64,000 nt of DNA from Rhyacichthys aspro (GCA_036850595.1 CM072168.1:15863982-15927981), one strand, 5' to 3'; numbered from the stretch's first letter, positions 40,521 to 55,000 are shown. Notes: generated by a model from the sequence alone, not told the origin. Made by a program: numbers and translations.

Positions 40521-43500
40521 ATGGCTTGAAACCAGAGCAGAATGGTGAAACTTTAGTGTTACTTTTATATGAAGCAGAAAGCAGAATTGCCAATGTTCAG
40601 TTATACTCTGTTGAATCTGCTACAAAAGTTTGCTGAAATACTAATGTCTTCATTTTACTGATCTGCCTAATGTAACTTTAATCTCAAACTGCGAACTGCT
40701 TTGTGAAATTCAAAATTTCTTTCTTCTTATTTCTTGACACTGAGGTGTTACAAAGACACCACCAACAACACATTAGCCTCTCAGTACTTGAAAGCCTCAC
40801 TATCTCTCATCTGTGAAAAGAGGTCACAAATACGTGCACTTGTATTGTTTTAAAAAGCTTACTAGTTTTCATGAATACCCAGAGGAGGAGTACATAGTGC
40901 ATTTGTTGCAAGCTGTTTGAAGATATAGAAGAATACACATCAGGGGCTTTAGAGACTACTCAGAGCACCATGATAGAAGCATGTATACAAGAATGTGAAA
41001 AAAGAGAAAGGAAGCTTAAAATCTAGAGCAATGACACTGCTCTATTTTAGTTTTTCTCTTTAATAAAAATACATAATCTACATTGAAATGATAATGCTTC
41101 ACGTTGATAATATTTGATGTACAGCTTTATTAGTTCCCTTAGTGGGGGGTATAGTTTATTGTGTTCATTCATCAATGCTTGATTTCCAGACATATGTCTG
41201 ATCACTCCCACACTTATACAGTCTGTACTTAATTCTTATTAAATATGTTTACATTTTCCAGCTGTCAGTGCATTTTGTCAGTGTATTGTCAACAAGACCC
41301 GATCTTCTGATTTAACAACTTTTGATTGTGTGACTGAGTGTTATGACAGTATAGTATTTTTGAACATTTGCTGGATTGCAGATTTAAAAATGATGCTTTG
41401 CTGAGATGGAAATATAAGTACTTTTAATCAGGCCATGGTGCGCTTTAATCAGCTGTCCACAGTGACAAGAGGATGCAGAGTTTCTTTTCAAGTTAAATTT
41501 AGCTCCACTAAAATACTGTTAAGAATAAACAGATTGGGACTAATCTTGGCTACCTGCCTAAATGGAAGCAGAACTGACACACACAGCCTAGTTATAATAT
41601 CACGTTTGTGTTGTCTTGTACATGAAATGTGACTTAGGCAAATCGACTTGGATTAGTCTGCATTATATCTCCTCTGACGTAGACTTCAAGAGGTGCCAAG
41701 TGTTTGTTGGGAGAATTCCAGCTAAGATGACATACAAATCCTATATGCGCCTGGATTGTTTGGCACTGTTTGTTTCTTATGAAGATGTGTGGCTGCTCTG
41801 TTGTGAAGAAATCGATGAGATTTCCCTCTCATACCCTGATGCCTGGGGTGTAAGTATCACAACCTGTTGTGATGGCTCTTTGCTCTCCACAACACTTGGC
41901 TGTTTCAAAAGACCGCCTGTTGATGAGCTTTGCTCTCCACACGAGAGGCTCCCATGGCAGTTCATTATTTCATTACGTTCAAACCTGCAGCGTCGGCGGC
42001 AGCAGCCTGTGTGACGTGTTCCTCCATCCTCATTTGCTGTGCCACTAGATACACTTTCTCTGCTCTTTTGCATCTAATTAGGACAGACTGTGTGGCTCCA
42101 AACAATGGGATAATGACTGGCATTGGCTTGTTTCTTGTGCTGGTGCTGAGTGCCTTCTGGCCACATGCCAGAGCTGTAGACTGGGACTCACTCCTGACAC
42201 AACTGTGCCACATTTATGAGAGCCGTGGCATCCTGCTCCTCACCACTGTTTTAATGATATAGCAATGATTTACTGCCTACCACATTCACTCAGTTTATTT
42301 CACAAGCCTAACTGACACATGATCATTTCTATGCAGAGTAAGATGTCTTGGTTTGATCTTGTGGCTTGTAATGAGCAACCGTAATTGTGGCTAATCAAAG
42401 GTAATTTTAACTTTGAAAGGCCATTTACTGTCATTTATCAACTTTCCCCAGGATATGCATGTGGTTTCTCTTTTATTACAGTGCGCAAAGACCTGCTCTT
42501 ATGAAAATAAGTGTATATGCCTGCCATGGCTACCAATAAAATAGCAGAAACAAGGGAATCCTGTGGATTCAGGGGAACGCTATCAACAGCTCTTTGGAAA
42601 AACAGGATACTTACTCAGGTTACATACCCATGTTTATTGCAGTCAGATTGCATTGTCATTGCTTACTAAAGCTGACTAAAACTGTTAGCCAGTGGGAAAG
42701 AGTTCTTATTTTCCGGCAGTCACCTTTTATCAAATGAAATACAGCGAAGCTTTTCAAGTTTAGCACAAAACAGACAACAGCAAATGAGACACATGGAAAA
42801 ACACCTGCAAAGTGATAGCACCTGTCCTTGTGAAACTAATTCAATTGACTCCACTTAATCAATCTTACTGTCCTTACATTTAAATTCAGGATACCTATTT
42901 CATACTCTCAAATTGTTTTTGGATTACCACAGGGCATTCTACGTAGAAGCTAAGGACTTATTTATTCATTTTTACACAGTGGCACTATGTCATTTTACTG
43001 ATCCGAGTCCAAGCTTCTTCATCCTGTTACTGATCTGTTTCTAGTTTAGAGCCAAAGTGATGCCTTGAAACTGAGCAGCATGTTGTGTGACGTGACTGTA
43101 GGCACAAAACACAGTTTGTTTGCTGCTGATTTGATTGGTAGTTGATTGACACAATATGATGATTGATAAATACAGTTTATTGGGATAAAGACCATCTAAA
43201 TTGTTGTTGATTGCATGTTTTTATTAAAACATTGACACACTGACACTCTAATTGTAACTTGTATTTTTTTACCAGTCACGGTACCATTTACAGAGTGAAC
43301 CAATCCTTACTGTGTTGATTTAAAGAACAATGAGTTAATTACATCTGAGTGGAGACAATCAGCTGCTGAAATCTCTATAATCAATGTGCTCTGTGACAAT
43401 GAGAATGGCCCTGACAGATGTCACCGTAATAAAACTGTTGCTAGGTTACGACTTCAGCTGCAAAATGATAAATGAAATGTCACTCAGCAATCTTGATGAA

Positions 43501-46500
43501 TCTTACAGTTTTACATTACATTTTGTCTGTTTCCAACACATCCCTCAAGAAGCAGTTAAAGCCAGACTCCATATGACTTTGTCCATGAAGTTCCAAAAAG
43601 ACTTACTTTGAATCTACTGTGTTTTATCATTGAATGTATTTGTTCTAAGTTTTCTTTGTGCTACTCTGTGGAGTTTGTCATTGTCCTGTGTATCCAGGAA
43701 TAACTTAAGCAACCCACTGAAGAAAAAGATGGTCACAACTAGACTGATTGATTATAGGACAGCTTTATGTAAGACTAATATGTAACCCAAGTAGTTCTTG
43801 TAAATGGTATTTTAGTATACTAAAGACAGTTGTATATGGCCAAATATCTTTTCTACAGTGTTAAGAAACAGTGTCCTAAGCAATGCACTAAATAGTCATT
43901 TAGAAAAATGGAATGGTGTAATTTGGCAATAGAAACAAAAGTCTAGCATTATGATTACAAAAAAAAACAAAAAACCCCCAAAACATTTTCTTGCAGCGAT
44001 GAAGTGTCCTGTGTTTAGTAATTTTTTTCACTAACAATGAGGTGCTCCTGTGTCTACACTGGTCTTAAACCAGAAAGCCGGCTTCCTAAACTGCACCCAA
44101 GAGTGGTCCAGCAAGCAGCCACTGACTGGTTGGACCTGCCAACCCTCAAAACATTTGATTGGGTTTGGCTTTGTTGAGGTCTCTGCTTTCGTAAAGTGAA
44201 CGTGCACAGCACTGTCCACTGAGACAGGAGGTTCAATAAAGTCCCAGTTTCAGGCTTGCCTTTTTCCTTCTCCTCTTATCCAAGCAGCACAATCAGATAA
44301 GTGACTCTGCAAAGAGAATAGAGCACTCACACGGTCAGTCTATATGTCATGCAGCGTCTTCCCACCTAGCAGTTCATAGAGCAGCAATTAGAGGAGCCTA
44401 TGTATGCATTGAATTACCATCAGTGTGTTAGATATATCAGTGGCCCATATTAAAACATGATGCATTTCCAATTGAAGTCTACTTAACTGTAAAGGCTTTC
44501 CCTCCCAGCGAACACCATATTTTCATTTAATGTGAGGTTCATCTGCTCCTGTGCTCTTACTAAATGAGAAGAGCATCGTCGATCTTGACCAGACAAACTA
44601 ATGTCAAACTCGAAGTGTGATAAGAATAAAGCAGCTGAAGTTTTCAAGGACATGATTCATATAAGCAGCTAATCTAAGCTTCATGAACCATAAAATACAA
44701 AGTTATTCTTGGAGAGGCTCATGTTTAATGAATGTCACTAGCTCTCATTTTAATTGAATGTTTATACAGCTCTGTCTTATTTCCATAGCGGCAACATCAA
44801 CAAAACACAATATTTCTCTCAGCTAAAGTTCATTTTCTTTTTATCCCCAACCACCTTCAAGCCACCAGATTTATGTAACCTTCACTTTAACTAATTGTAC
44901 GATTTTTTTTAATTCTTATTTTCATCACTTTTCACTTGACATGTGTCTTGGTGTGTGTGACATCTTTAAAGTTCAAGTTTACAGAGCTCATATGGAGCAA
45001 GAATAACTCCATCGGTCAAACCAGCATCACTTTTGTTTGTTGCTTGTTTAATCTGTTTTATGAAAAGTACTGATGATGCCTGACTCTACACACTGCTGCT
45101 GCACACTAGTCTGCAATGGCTGACAAGAAGTACATTTCTCCTTTGCAACATTTTGCCTGTGGCCAAAGAGTTTGTCAGGTGGTCTCGAGATGCTGTGCAT
45201 GTCCAGCGTGATCAATGCCTCATAGATTTGAGCCTATAGCTGTTTAGTTTGCAAGCACAAGACATCCAATGACAATGACTAGTTAATAGATTTTTAAAAT
45301 AACCCGTATGGCTGTTAACTACGGATATTAATCCCTTACCTAACTAAACAATGGAAGCATGACAATACTACTTTAATTCGATAAATAACACTTCATTAAT
45401 TGTACTGTATTTTTTAGTGAAATAAATCAAGCTTAAATCCTCAGGCAGTGCAAAAGATCAATAGAGCCCCAAGGTTAGAGAATACTGTTGTTGTGATATT
45501 CATATCAAAAACATGAAAAAAGTTTCCTGTTGTCTTCAGATCGAAAGTGAAAGTACTGTGCCTCATTTACAAGCATTACTTTGTCTGGCCTTGTCCATCT
45601 GTAGATTTGGAGAGGGCACCAGGGCATGTGTTGGGAAGAAGGAAAGATCAGTTTGGCTTCATGTGACAGAAAGGATTCATTTTTTCAATTAATTCTTTGC
45701 TAAGTTTGCCTGTTGACTTAGGTATCAACTGATTTTATTTTTGGCTTTATTAGTTACATCATTAGTAACTGTAGCGATAGAACAAAATGGCAGCAAAAGC
45801 TAAGCTAAAATTTTGGTATTTACAAAATGTTAGGTTTTCAATTACCATCTAATTCTCAGCAGGCAGTGCTCACCCTTCTCAGACCCGTATTGTTATCACA
45901 GCCAATGTATTATTCAGTACAGCGGTTTTGGGTTTGAGTGTTGATCTAAGACTCCATTTCCTGTTTCATATTCGTTTATTCAGATGTGACAGTTGTGACG
46001 GAGCCATCGTAGCGCTCTGCTTCAGAAGGTCTGAGTAGATTATGAGATTGAAACAGACAAAGATAGTCAATCCCCTGACTGCAGACTGCTGTTTGACAGA
46101 TGAGTCACATGAACAAAAAATACCTCAGAGCTTGTCTAACAAGGCTTTTCAGTAAAGTTGCATCTACTATACTGTCAGTAGGCTGCCATTTTAGAAGAAA
46201 ACATGAGTTTGTTGCATTTTTTAAGTTACATGCTCAGGACAGACAGCTTCAACATCTTGTGAATGTTTGCTTCTTATTACTCTTTTCATTTAACCCAAAT
46301 CAATTATATTTTTAACCACAATCTATGAATAGTAATCACTTGCTAATTAACTTATTTCTTAATTGACAAAATTGTTTAAAAAATGTTCAAACTTATTATA
46401 TTTTTATTTTAAATATTTTGTGGGATTTTAAAGTCTTCTTGAAGGGGATTTCAAAGAACATTATATAAACAAAACTTTTAATCAGAGCTTCTTTAGACCT

Positions 46501-46949
46501 GTAATTAAACCTGATCATGATCTGTTCAAATCAGTGTGTTATGATTTATTATGATTAGGTGAGAAATAGTTTGTAGGTGTATGGAAATGACACCATTTTT
46601 TCTGGGAGTGTGTGGTATAGTGTCTCTGGGGAAAATTGTACAGTGACAAAACAAAGCCAGAACACAGCATAGTATTTTTACAGGTGACCTAGATTCAAGT
46701 CAACACAGACTTTTACTTTTATTTACATCTGTTCGTGTTTTCCAAGTTTGGCTGACTCAGTCAAAAGGAAGAATAAGCTTCTCATTAGGAACCCCATTCA
46801 GAATAAAGTCTGTTGGCTTCATATAATGCTGCACTACGTCCTTAACAACAGTAAAAGCGCCAGCAAAAAGTTATTTCCAGCTCTAATGGGATCAAGACAC
46901 TTTTATCTGCAGTTTTTATCAGTTGATTAACTAATACATTGTTCCTCGC

Positions 46950-47110
46950 CACGATGTCGGAGTTGTTTCCGTCACCCCGAGGTCCAACAGGTCAAGTCAA
47001 GGTGAGATCCAATCAGACCCACGGCACTGTCCCAGGCTGCCGGGTCCCGCTGTAATTACACTGTGCGAGACTGCTCCAGCTCAAGCCGGAGATAAGGTGT
47101 GGGCTTTGTT
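46950..47110. promoter_or_regulatory. GC/CpG-richer non-coding block in intron 1
   Basis: An isolated stretch with several CpGs (CCACGATGTCGG, CACCCCGAGG, GCCGGGTCCCGC, GCCGGAGATAAGG), without simple repeats or a long open frame, in AT-rich surroundings. It includes AGATAAGG (GATA-type) and TGTAATTACA, a 10-base palindrome of homeodomain type. Possibly an enhancer; no direct evidence. Confidence 0.25.
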
Positions 47111-47879
47111 AAGGGACTTGGGGAAACCTTGTCTTCACAAACATATTGTTTCTCATTTTTCATGTTAATTGCATTGTCAGGTTTCTGCGTCGCTTTGCAT
47201 CACAAGCACAAAGTTTCAAGGTGACTTTGTACTCTACCAGTTGCTGATGTAGAAAACGTGATAGACATGTGACTGCAGTGTTGAGTCTGCACAACTAACA
47301 CATGCACCTTTAACACATTTAACTTTGGTCGTCTAATAATCTGTTTCTGTCCTCTTTACACACAAAATAAGGTGATCAGATGTGAGCTTTTATGTTACAG
47401 ACAAGTAGAATAAAGACAATGTATAGTGGGATATAAGTTATAAAAGGTTGAAATGCATAACAAATGTGAACAGAAAATCATTACAAACCAAAGTTGATTT
47501 GTCATTGTTGCATTGGGCTGCTCTCATACACCTGTTACTACCTCCCTGTCTGTTTTTTTGCCTAATTACACAAAAACCTATGCCTGTATCTTTATTTTTC
47601 ATTTTCCAGTGAACACATGCTGTATCAGATATACAACATCTTTATTGCTAACAAACCATTTAGAGTGTAAAGTTTAGGACTAAAATGATGAATGACTAAG
47701 ATAATGACACAAAATCCTCCTAACATGAGGAGCCATTAGCTGAGCACTGCCACTAATCAGATTTTGATGCACGTAAAATTCAATTACCCATATGGTGTAG
47801 TTCAGCAGTATTTTCCTCCACAGCCTGCATACAGCGAGAGCCTCATGTTGTCCGGGTCACTGTACACTTTCCTGAGTGT

Positions 47880-48180
47880 CAGACCCACCACTAAATTTGT
47901 ATCCCCTTGCGCATAGCCGTGTGTGATTGGAGGACGGGTTTTGCGTCGGCCTGTCTCGGACTCTCATTGAATTACCACCGTGTGAGCACAGCAGCTGTTC
48001 CTTCTGGTCGCAGCAGGTCGCTGTCGTTAATTGAAGCGTAATGGGCTCAACAGCAGGGAAGGTCAGACGGAGCGCTCGGCTGATGCACGGCCCTGTCAGA
48101 CCTCATCCACAACACACCTACAGCACGCCTCGACTCCTCCTTACACTGCCACAAGAGTCTCATCAGCTTCAAGTAAGACC
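47880..48180 (+). promoter_or_regulatory. CpG-rich block, possible alternative promoter/first exon
   Basis: CpG-containing sequence from about 47905 (GATTGGAGGACGGG, an inverted CCAAT-type word, then GCGTCGGCCTGTCTCGG) to about 48135. It is followed by a donor-like CTTCAA|GTAAGACC at 48172/48173. The composition resembles the 33.8-34.1 kb leader more than the intron around it. It could be an alternative non-coding first exon of the same plus-strand gene. It could also be only a conserved element; no TATA or initiator decides it. Confidence 0.3.
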
Positions 48181-51100
48181 TCAGTGTCTCTGAAAGTTGC
48201 AGATTGGCACGTTTATTTGTGTAATAACATTGCTGTAAAAAGTAATTAGTATTAATATTTATTCTCGACTCACCCAATTTAATTAAAACTACAACATGAC
48301 CTGAGCCTGGCACACTTGAAGCTCAGGTCAACTTGAACGTCTCCTACGCTGACTGTTCAGTTTCACACATGAATTAAATTTTTCTGAGCTAAACATCGGG
48401 AGTCTGTCTGTTAATGTGTGTTGACATGTTGTAGCTCCCAAGAATCCCCAAAGCGTGCAACAGTGACTGCTGTTACTGTACGGCAATGCTCACACCTCAG
48501 AGCACTGTGAATTACACTGGGAGCCTCACTTGTGTTTGAGGATTCAAAATGGTATCATGGATCATTGGCGCGAGAGTCAGAGAGTCAGTTTTATGATTCA
48601 GAGAATTACAACGCGCTGGAAACACCACAGTTATTGCAGGCTTTGTTTGGTGTGCTGTAACTGATTCTCTCCTGTCTCGCTGGCATTAGGAGCCTCTTTG
48701 TACGACAAGAGTTGCTCTGTGAAAAGCCTTTTTAAACATTTGCACTGCAGGTTATGGGAAAGAGGAGTTTCCTTTGACAAAGTGTTTTCAAATTGTCCTA
48801 CTGGCTACACAGGAAATTACATAGGGTAGTGGTGTGTTGAATGTTGCAACAGAGCCTGCAGATTTAGGCACAGAGTAGGTTTTTTGTGTCTTGGGTAGAA
48901 GTACTTAGACGTAAGCGGTAGGTGACCCACCAGGTGAGCTACTGACGCAGCCCAATTATATTTGACTAAATGATTGACTACAAATTCCAGTTTACCTCCT
49001 CATGTCCCAAATACTGTCAGAGGTAATAGTATTATAGCACATTCATCTATAAACACCATCTTATTTAAATATGAGTTGATTTAATTTATGTAGAATATCT
49101 GCTGTAAATGTTAATCAGCTGCTAATACATGATCAATAATTAAAGTTCTTGTTTTGGATAATGAATACAAGCAGATAATGTCATGGGTTTCTATCACTAT
49201 AGCATCTTAATAAAGGCAAGAACTATAACAGGAGTCTATTTTTGTAACATGAAAAAGGGAGTGAAAAAAGAGTGACTGGCTTTTCTTCCAGCAGAAATAG
49301 TGTAGCCTTTCTTAAAACCTAACCTCTATCGATCTGACAAGGTTTTTTTTTTTATTAAGCCTGACAGGAGTGCACAGGCTGCAAATGCTCTTCAGTGGCA
49401 CATATACATTCCACAAAACGTGTGATGTTTCTATTATCCTGTTATTACGGGGAATACTCACCTGTAGAAAAGCTTTTATTTGACTTTATCAACTTGTATT
49501 TTTATAGTTTTCTCTATGCACAAGCATACAATACATCCATCTTAAGTCAATACTGCCACAAAGCAAGACAACTTTAAAATTACAGCCTTTTTCCTTCATG
49601 TTCCTGTTCTGTTCTCTGTAATTGTCTCAAACTTCTGAGGTAATGTTTTTATCCAGGGTAATTTTCTTTGAGCTCAGAGAGAAAGCCATCATTTCCCGTC
49701 AATGTTCAACAATGGAATTATTGCAGAAAGTGTGCAGTGTGACAGAAAGGGAAAGTGTGACAGTTGCCTATCAAACGCTTTGATAGACAACGTTAGACCC
49801 AGTGTGATAAGCAGAAAGCTAATTCCACTCCAAAGAGATATTTCTTCATAATTCTCTAGTTACATGAAAACTATAAGGAAAATTATAGTTTTACATATGT
49901 ATGAAAATGGAGAGTGAAGCTGTAGGTAGGTTTCTAATGTCATAAAAACGCATTTTTGTGGATAAATGCAATATTTCAAACCAAATCTGTTGAATGCAAA
50001 TGAATCAAAAGGCTTTCACAAGTACAAGTGAACGAAAAGTGTTATAAAAAGAAAGTAAAAAAGTTTCTGTCTGTTCATATTGTGGATTTATTTCTTTTCG
50101 ATGCCTGTTTCAAGCTTGTTTCTTGATGCTGTGTCTGTAAAAAACATAAATAAAGCTGCCAATTGTTTTGTGAAGTGGTGCAACAAGGCAACAATAATAA
50201 TTATGGTAAAGATAACACAGTCTCTCATGTGACCAATTTTCTCCCTTAAGCAATCTTTCATATCACATTTTCATTCAAAATAACCTCTGATGGCTTCATC
50301 TTCTTTTAGCCTGTGTCTGTTGGGAGCTGTAGCTGTGAAAGGAAGTTTTTCTACCCAATGTTGCTTAAAATATACTGAAAAAGTTTGTTAACTGCCTTGA
50401 GATGGCTTGTTGTAACAAATCCAGTATTAGTTCAAATTAGTATTAGTAGTGCTTGTGTTTAGTTGTGTTAAGTGAAAAAGGTCTGCGGTCATATTTAAAC
50501 TGAAGCGTGTCTCTAAGCTAAGACTAAAGAAGATATTTAAATCTGGACAGAGCCAGTGTGTACAGTTTGAGAGCATAAATGATTTGATCTTACATTCTCA
50601 TTAGCCGAACATCAAATGTGGATGTATATGCCACAGCCTGTAGAGAAGTGCAATCCTCCACTGTTATCATATATCCATTATTCACAGTAATCCTCTCTGA
50701 TGATTGTGTGTTCCTTTAGAGGTTAAGACGTATCCTATCACACGTCCCCACGCTTTGGTAAAGAACCTAATTGCTGCTGCCAACACACGTCTGGGTACTC
50801 CACACAGGAGTGGGCACTTATTCCCTTTCGTGCTACAGCCTAAATAAATACCCATGAAGCAAGTGACAAATTGTATGCTATCAACTCCATTTCCTCCTCT
50901 TCGGCATCCTGAGTGGCTCCAGTTTGTTATCATATTGGCATTGCTTTATTTGCATTAACACATGACTCTCTTCCAGATCTGGGTCAGACATTGTGTATAT
51001 AGTGCATGCTTATTTCTTTTGCAGCAGTAATAGCCATGTACGACAGAATTTACTATATATAGCTTGCATTGTTGGCACAGACAGACAATTAGCTAGACCC

Positions 51101-51790
51101 AGATGTAAAACCGGGACAAATTGGGCTTTTAGCATCACCTCATGCAACCATTAAAAAGGGAAAAGGAGTGAAATGGAACAGCTGCCTTGAAACCTAAATT
51201 TGATCCCTGTGTGTGCACATAAAGTAAAGGCAATCAATACAAGGTTATGGTTTAATCCTCGGCTCACTCGTCAGTCAATACAGGAAGTCACTCATTAGTG
51301 TGCCTTTCTTCTACATGGAACCATCATTCCCAGTAACAAACAGGTCGGGCTGGCCCTCTCTATCCGTCTCCACTGCGATATTCATCCCTGACTGCACTCT
51401 GGTAATCCACACGGCTACAGGCTCAACTTCTGCTCCCCTCTATTGTCCCGAGCCCTTATCTCCTGACACAATATTGGAGTCTCCTCGAAGCACAAAGCAC
51501 CAACTTGTTTCTCTGACTCTCAAAATGTGAATTTTAAGCTCTGACGAGAGCTTATACTTTGATTGAAGACGCTTCAAAAGTTTCTCTCTCTCAGTCTATA
51601 TGAGGTCATTTTAGAGAGTTATTTCAGGTTAAGGTAACTATTACTAACTGTAGCATGGTCAAGACAGTGTTGGTTATGGATAGGGTTAAGGATAGGCATT
51701 TATTTAGAACCAAGCTTAAAAAATTTAGGTCTGTTTTTTTGTTTCTCCTTGTCCTGCCAATGCAATACTTTTGTCCTTAAAGTAATCTGT

Positions 51791-51880
51791 ACTTCCGTTC
51801 ATCCCTTTCCTTCTGCTTATCCTGGGCCTGGACAAAATGACAACACTCTTAGCAATGCCTAAGACTTTTCTGAATGGCCT
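51791..51880. repeat. Degenerate fish interspersed repeat fragment
   Basis: The text TTCCGTTCATCCCTTTCC followed by TTCTGCTTATCCTGGGCC resembles the frequent 'catccat...cttctgcttatccgggg' motif of fish LINE-type repeats, and AGCAATGCCTAAG just after fits the same repeat loosely. Only a short, mutated piece is visible, and I cannot name the family. Confidence 0.4.
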
Positions 51881-53430
51881 ACACTGGGTCCTTCAAAATT
51901 GGCGAGTATATAAGTTTATATAATTAATATAATTACAAGGATGTGGACAAATGAACTGTTGTTGGCTTTGATTGATTATGTATTCATTCCCAAGGAATAA
52001 GGCTTTAATTGTGAGTTTTTAATAAGGAATTGTAATTGTCAAATGAAGACGTACTTATGGGAAGGGTCCAGAGCTCAGACCCCAGCTGTCCACTCTTTAT
52101 GTGACTTTGTGTGACTTTATGTTGGGAGGTCATTAGACATTGTTGCTGAATATTAGTTTGTGGGGTGAGCAGGTGCTGATATTTTTTGATAAACCAAACA
52201 AATGAAGTGTTCTGAATGTTTGTGCATGGTAGAGCTTTGATAAAGTGTTTTAATTAGGTCAGAACTTCTCCCTGCTAACCCACCGTGCTGCCCTGGATTC
52301 ATAATGTCACACACTCACGTTGTCTTTCACAGCGTTAATAAACACCATGCCTCATTTTGTAGCAATCGGCTCATTGTTTCAAATATGTAGATAGCGCAGT
52401 ATGAGGCAGAAACATAGCTGTGAGTGTGAGATTATTAGTGCTGCTGGCAGCGTTGATGGGTTTCCAAAGGTCAGTGAACAAAGTGAACATAATGTTCTGA
52501 CATTTAGAACAGACAGAGGAAAAGATAATAATAATGTTTTTGATGACTCAAAATGCAAAAAAGAAGAAAATTTGGTGTTGAGTGCATGAACTAAAGCCTT
52601 GTCTTCGAATCTTGTCTTCAAATTCAAAAAGTAATATTTAAACTTTCTCTCACATTTAAGGTTGATGTTTATTTGTTTTTTTAAGTAAGCGTTGTGGTTG
52701 TTGACCTGTTATCGCTGAATTCACCCTATTTCTTGCTGCAAATGTTTGCTGCACTTTGAAGTAAACTAAGCATAGCTGCCATAAATGTAACATCCCATTA
52801 TGCAAGGCAAGCTTTGAAGGGCCAGTTTTCTTTTCCAAATAATATTCTTGGATTGAATGGGTGGGAATTGGGCATAAAGGTTAATATAATCCAGTCCAAT
52901 CTATTTCTTGAAGTTCTGAAGGAAAAATTAAAGCATTGTTATATTAGGAATATTTATATAATTCAATATTAGGAAGCAACATATTACAATTGTTAGACGA
53001 GTCTTTAATAAAGACAAGGCCATCCTATGTTCTTTTTTTTTTACATTTGGCATTTTGCTGTTTTCATATTAAATATTGCCTACTTCAAAATAGATAAATA
53101 AAAATAAGAATCTAGCATTAGCAAAAGAATACACAGTACTTTTTGGCACAATACTATTATTTTCAGCTTTTTGACATAGTCTATAAAGTTTTTATACATA
53201 CTGGAACATTTTGGCTTCCTTTATCCCAAAGCCCCATGGCTGTGCCTTCACAAGGGCACAGACGTCATATTTCCACTTATCACCAGGAGCAGGCTTTTAA
53301 TTTCACCCATGGTTCCCCTCTCTTCTGCATTTTTTTCCTCTGTATAATTGACTTTTTACAGGTTTGAGCTTAGATCTGGACATCTTCTGCAGGCGAGGCA
53401 GGTGTCGAGCCCTCTTCTTCCTCCTCCTGC

Positions 53431-53468
53431 CCACGCACACGCACTCACGCACGCACGCACGCACGCAC

Positions 53469-53531
<63 letters not shown>
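53431..53531. repeat. Compound (CGCA)n/(CA)29 microsatellite
   Basis: An ACGC/CGCA tetranucleotide tract at about 53431-53473 leads into 29 uninterrupted CA units at 53474-53531, directly visible. Alternating purine-pyrimidine tracts of this length are highly length-polymorphic and can adopt Z-DNA. The open frames across it on both strands are repeat translations, not genes. Confidence 0.98.
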
Positions 53532-53535
<4 letters not shown>

Positions 53536-53559
53536 AATCCACACGCTGCCTCTCAGTAT

Positions 53560-53890
53560 TTACCAGTTATTTTCCAGAGGGACACCAGTGGCTTCGGGGG
53601 GCAGGTGTGTGCTGCTGCTGCTGACCCGTGTTATCAGGCCGCCTCAGCAAGCAGGCCTCCTGAATTAATCCTGACGCCGTCACGCTAACCCAGGCCGCTC
53701 ACTCACACTTATGGCTCCCTCTCCAGGCGACAATCCTCAACAGATCCCCCTGGACACAGACATGGTCTCCGTCGTTGCCCAAATCCCAGCGGACTGCTCC
53801 TATCAATGAAGACTCGCGGAGTGGCCCGGATTACAGCCCTCGCTACGTTAATTATAAGCCTTTTTAATGAAGGAGTTGCGGGTTGAGAGG
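53560..53890. promoter_or_regulatory. CpG-containing non-coding block right of the CA repeat
   Basis: A higher-GC stretch with dispersed CpGs (GCTTCGGGGGGC, CTGACGCCGTCACG, GACTCGCGGAGTGGCCCGG), ending in TACGTTAATTATAAGCC and TTTTTAATGAAGG, words typical of homeodomain sites. No long frame and no clean splice pair. Possibly an intronic enhancer; supported only by composition. Confidence 0.25.
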
Positions 53891-54891
53891 CCAGGTGGAA
53901 CAGCCATATAAAAACAAATCCGATTATCTAGCTTTGCCCCTATTTCTGCGGTATTCTCATGGAATTATTTGCCAGTTTTGCTTCATAAAGCAGAAACATT
54001 TGTTTATGGTGGATATTTTTACTCTAAATCCTTTTGTTTTGTACGTCTCCTCAGCTCAAGGGACTAGAGTTATTTTATTTGCACTGAGCATAAACGACCT
54101 GAAAGAAATCCAATCAAAATTCTGCATTAGGATGATGAGAGATTTCTTCTTACCTCAAGCAACTTTAGCTCTTTCTAGTTTCTCCAGTGAGACTTGACTT
54201 CTCCTCTCATCACACAAACAAATAGAAAACGTTTCATTTTGCAGGCTTTGTGTTTCCATTGTTCAGCCTTAATTTGAGACTACATCTCTTTTCATGTTTT
54301 GAAAATGTAACGGAATACATTTGAATGCGGCAAAGCAAATGTAATCAGTGAAAATGATGTAGTCGTTGAGAATGCTTTTGTTTGGGCTTCACATCAGTTA
54401 GCATCAATTTACTCTAAAGGCTATTGATTTGCTTTGAACAAGGAAATCTGAGCAGATAAGTGGTGCATGAATCTGCAGCAATGAAATTAAACACCTCAGG
54501 CATTAGACAAGAGGGTTTTAACACTTAAATGAAGCTATTTATCTTCCAAAGAAATCATCCACAGATAAAAAAGAAGTGGAAGTAGTCACTTTTTATTAGT
54601 ATGGGTGGTAGGAGTAGCATAAATGAAAGTAGAGGTGTGAAAAGCAGCAAGGCATGGGGCATTGTGAATTTCAGTTTTGTACTGAAGGCGTTTTGTTGCT
54701 TAGTGACTGTTGTTTTTCTCTGAAATGTGGGCAACAAGGAAATGTGTGTCTGACAGCTGCACATGCAGCAGTTGTTTCAAGATTTTACTTTTATACACAT
54801 ATGTATATTGTCTTGTCTTTGTACACCACACTTCACTAAAATAATTAAAATTATGTTTTTTGATTAGTTATATCATCATTATATCATTGTG

Positions 54892-55000
54892 GTCAGGGCT
54901 TGACGTTAACTTTTTTGCTCAAGGGTCACTGTGGGCAACAGCTTTCAAATTTTGGTTGCTGTGTATCAAATATTTAGCTCTGATCATCTGGGATTTCAGA
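54892..55000. repeat. Possible fish interspersed repeat fragment
   Basis: GTCAGGGCTTGACGTTAACT followed by TTTTTGCTCAAGGGTCACTG resembles a recurrent fish repeat that begins 'cagggcttgacattaacttttttgctcacc', recalled from memory. The repeat may extend right to about 55400, where another TTTGACGTTACC phrase occurs. The family is unassigned and no target duplication was identified. Confidence 0.35.

Noticed and set aside
41616..42014. 132-codon plus-strand frame with a cysteine-rich look
   Set aside because: Cysteines have no regular spacing, there is no acceptor or donor pair fitting the frame, and the composition is unremarkable. A short direct repeat of TTTGCTCTCCACA inside it is the only structure.
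53303..53668. Several open frames encoding His-Thr or Val-Cys runs
   Set aside because: These are translations of the CA/CGCA microsatellite on both strands.
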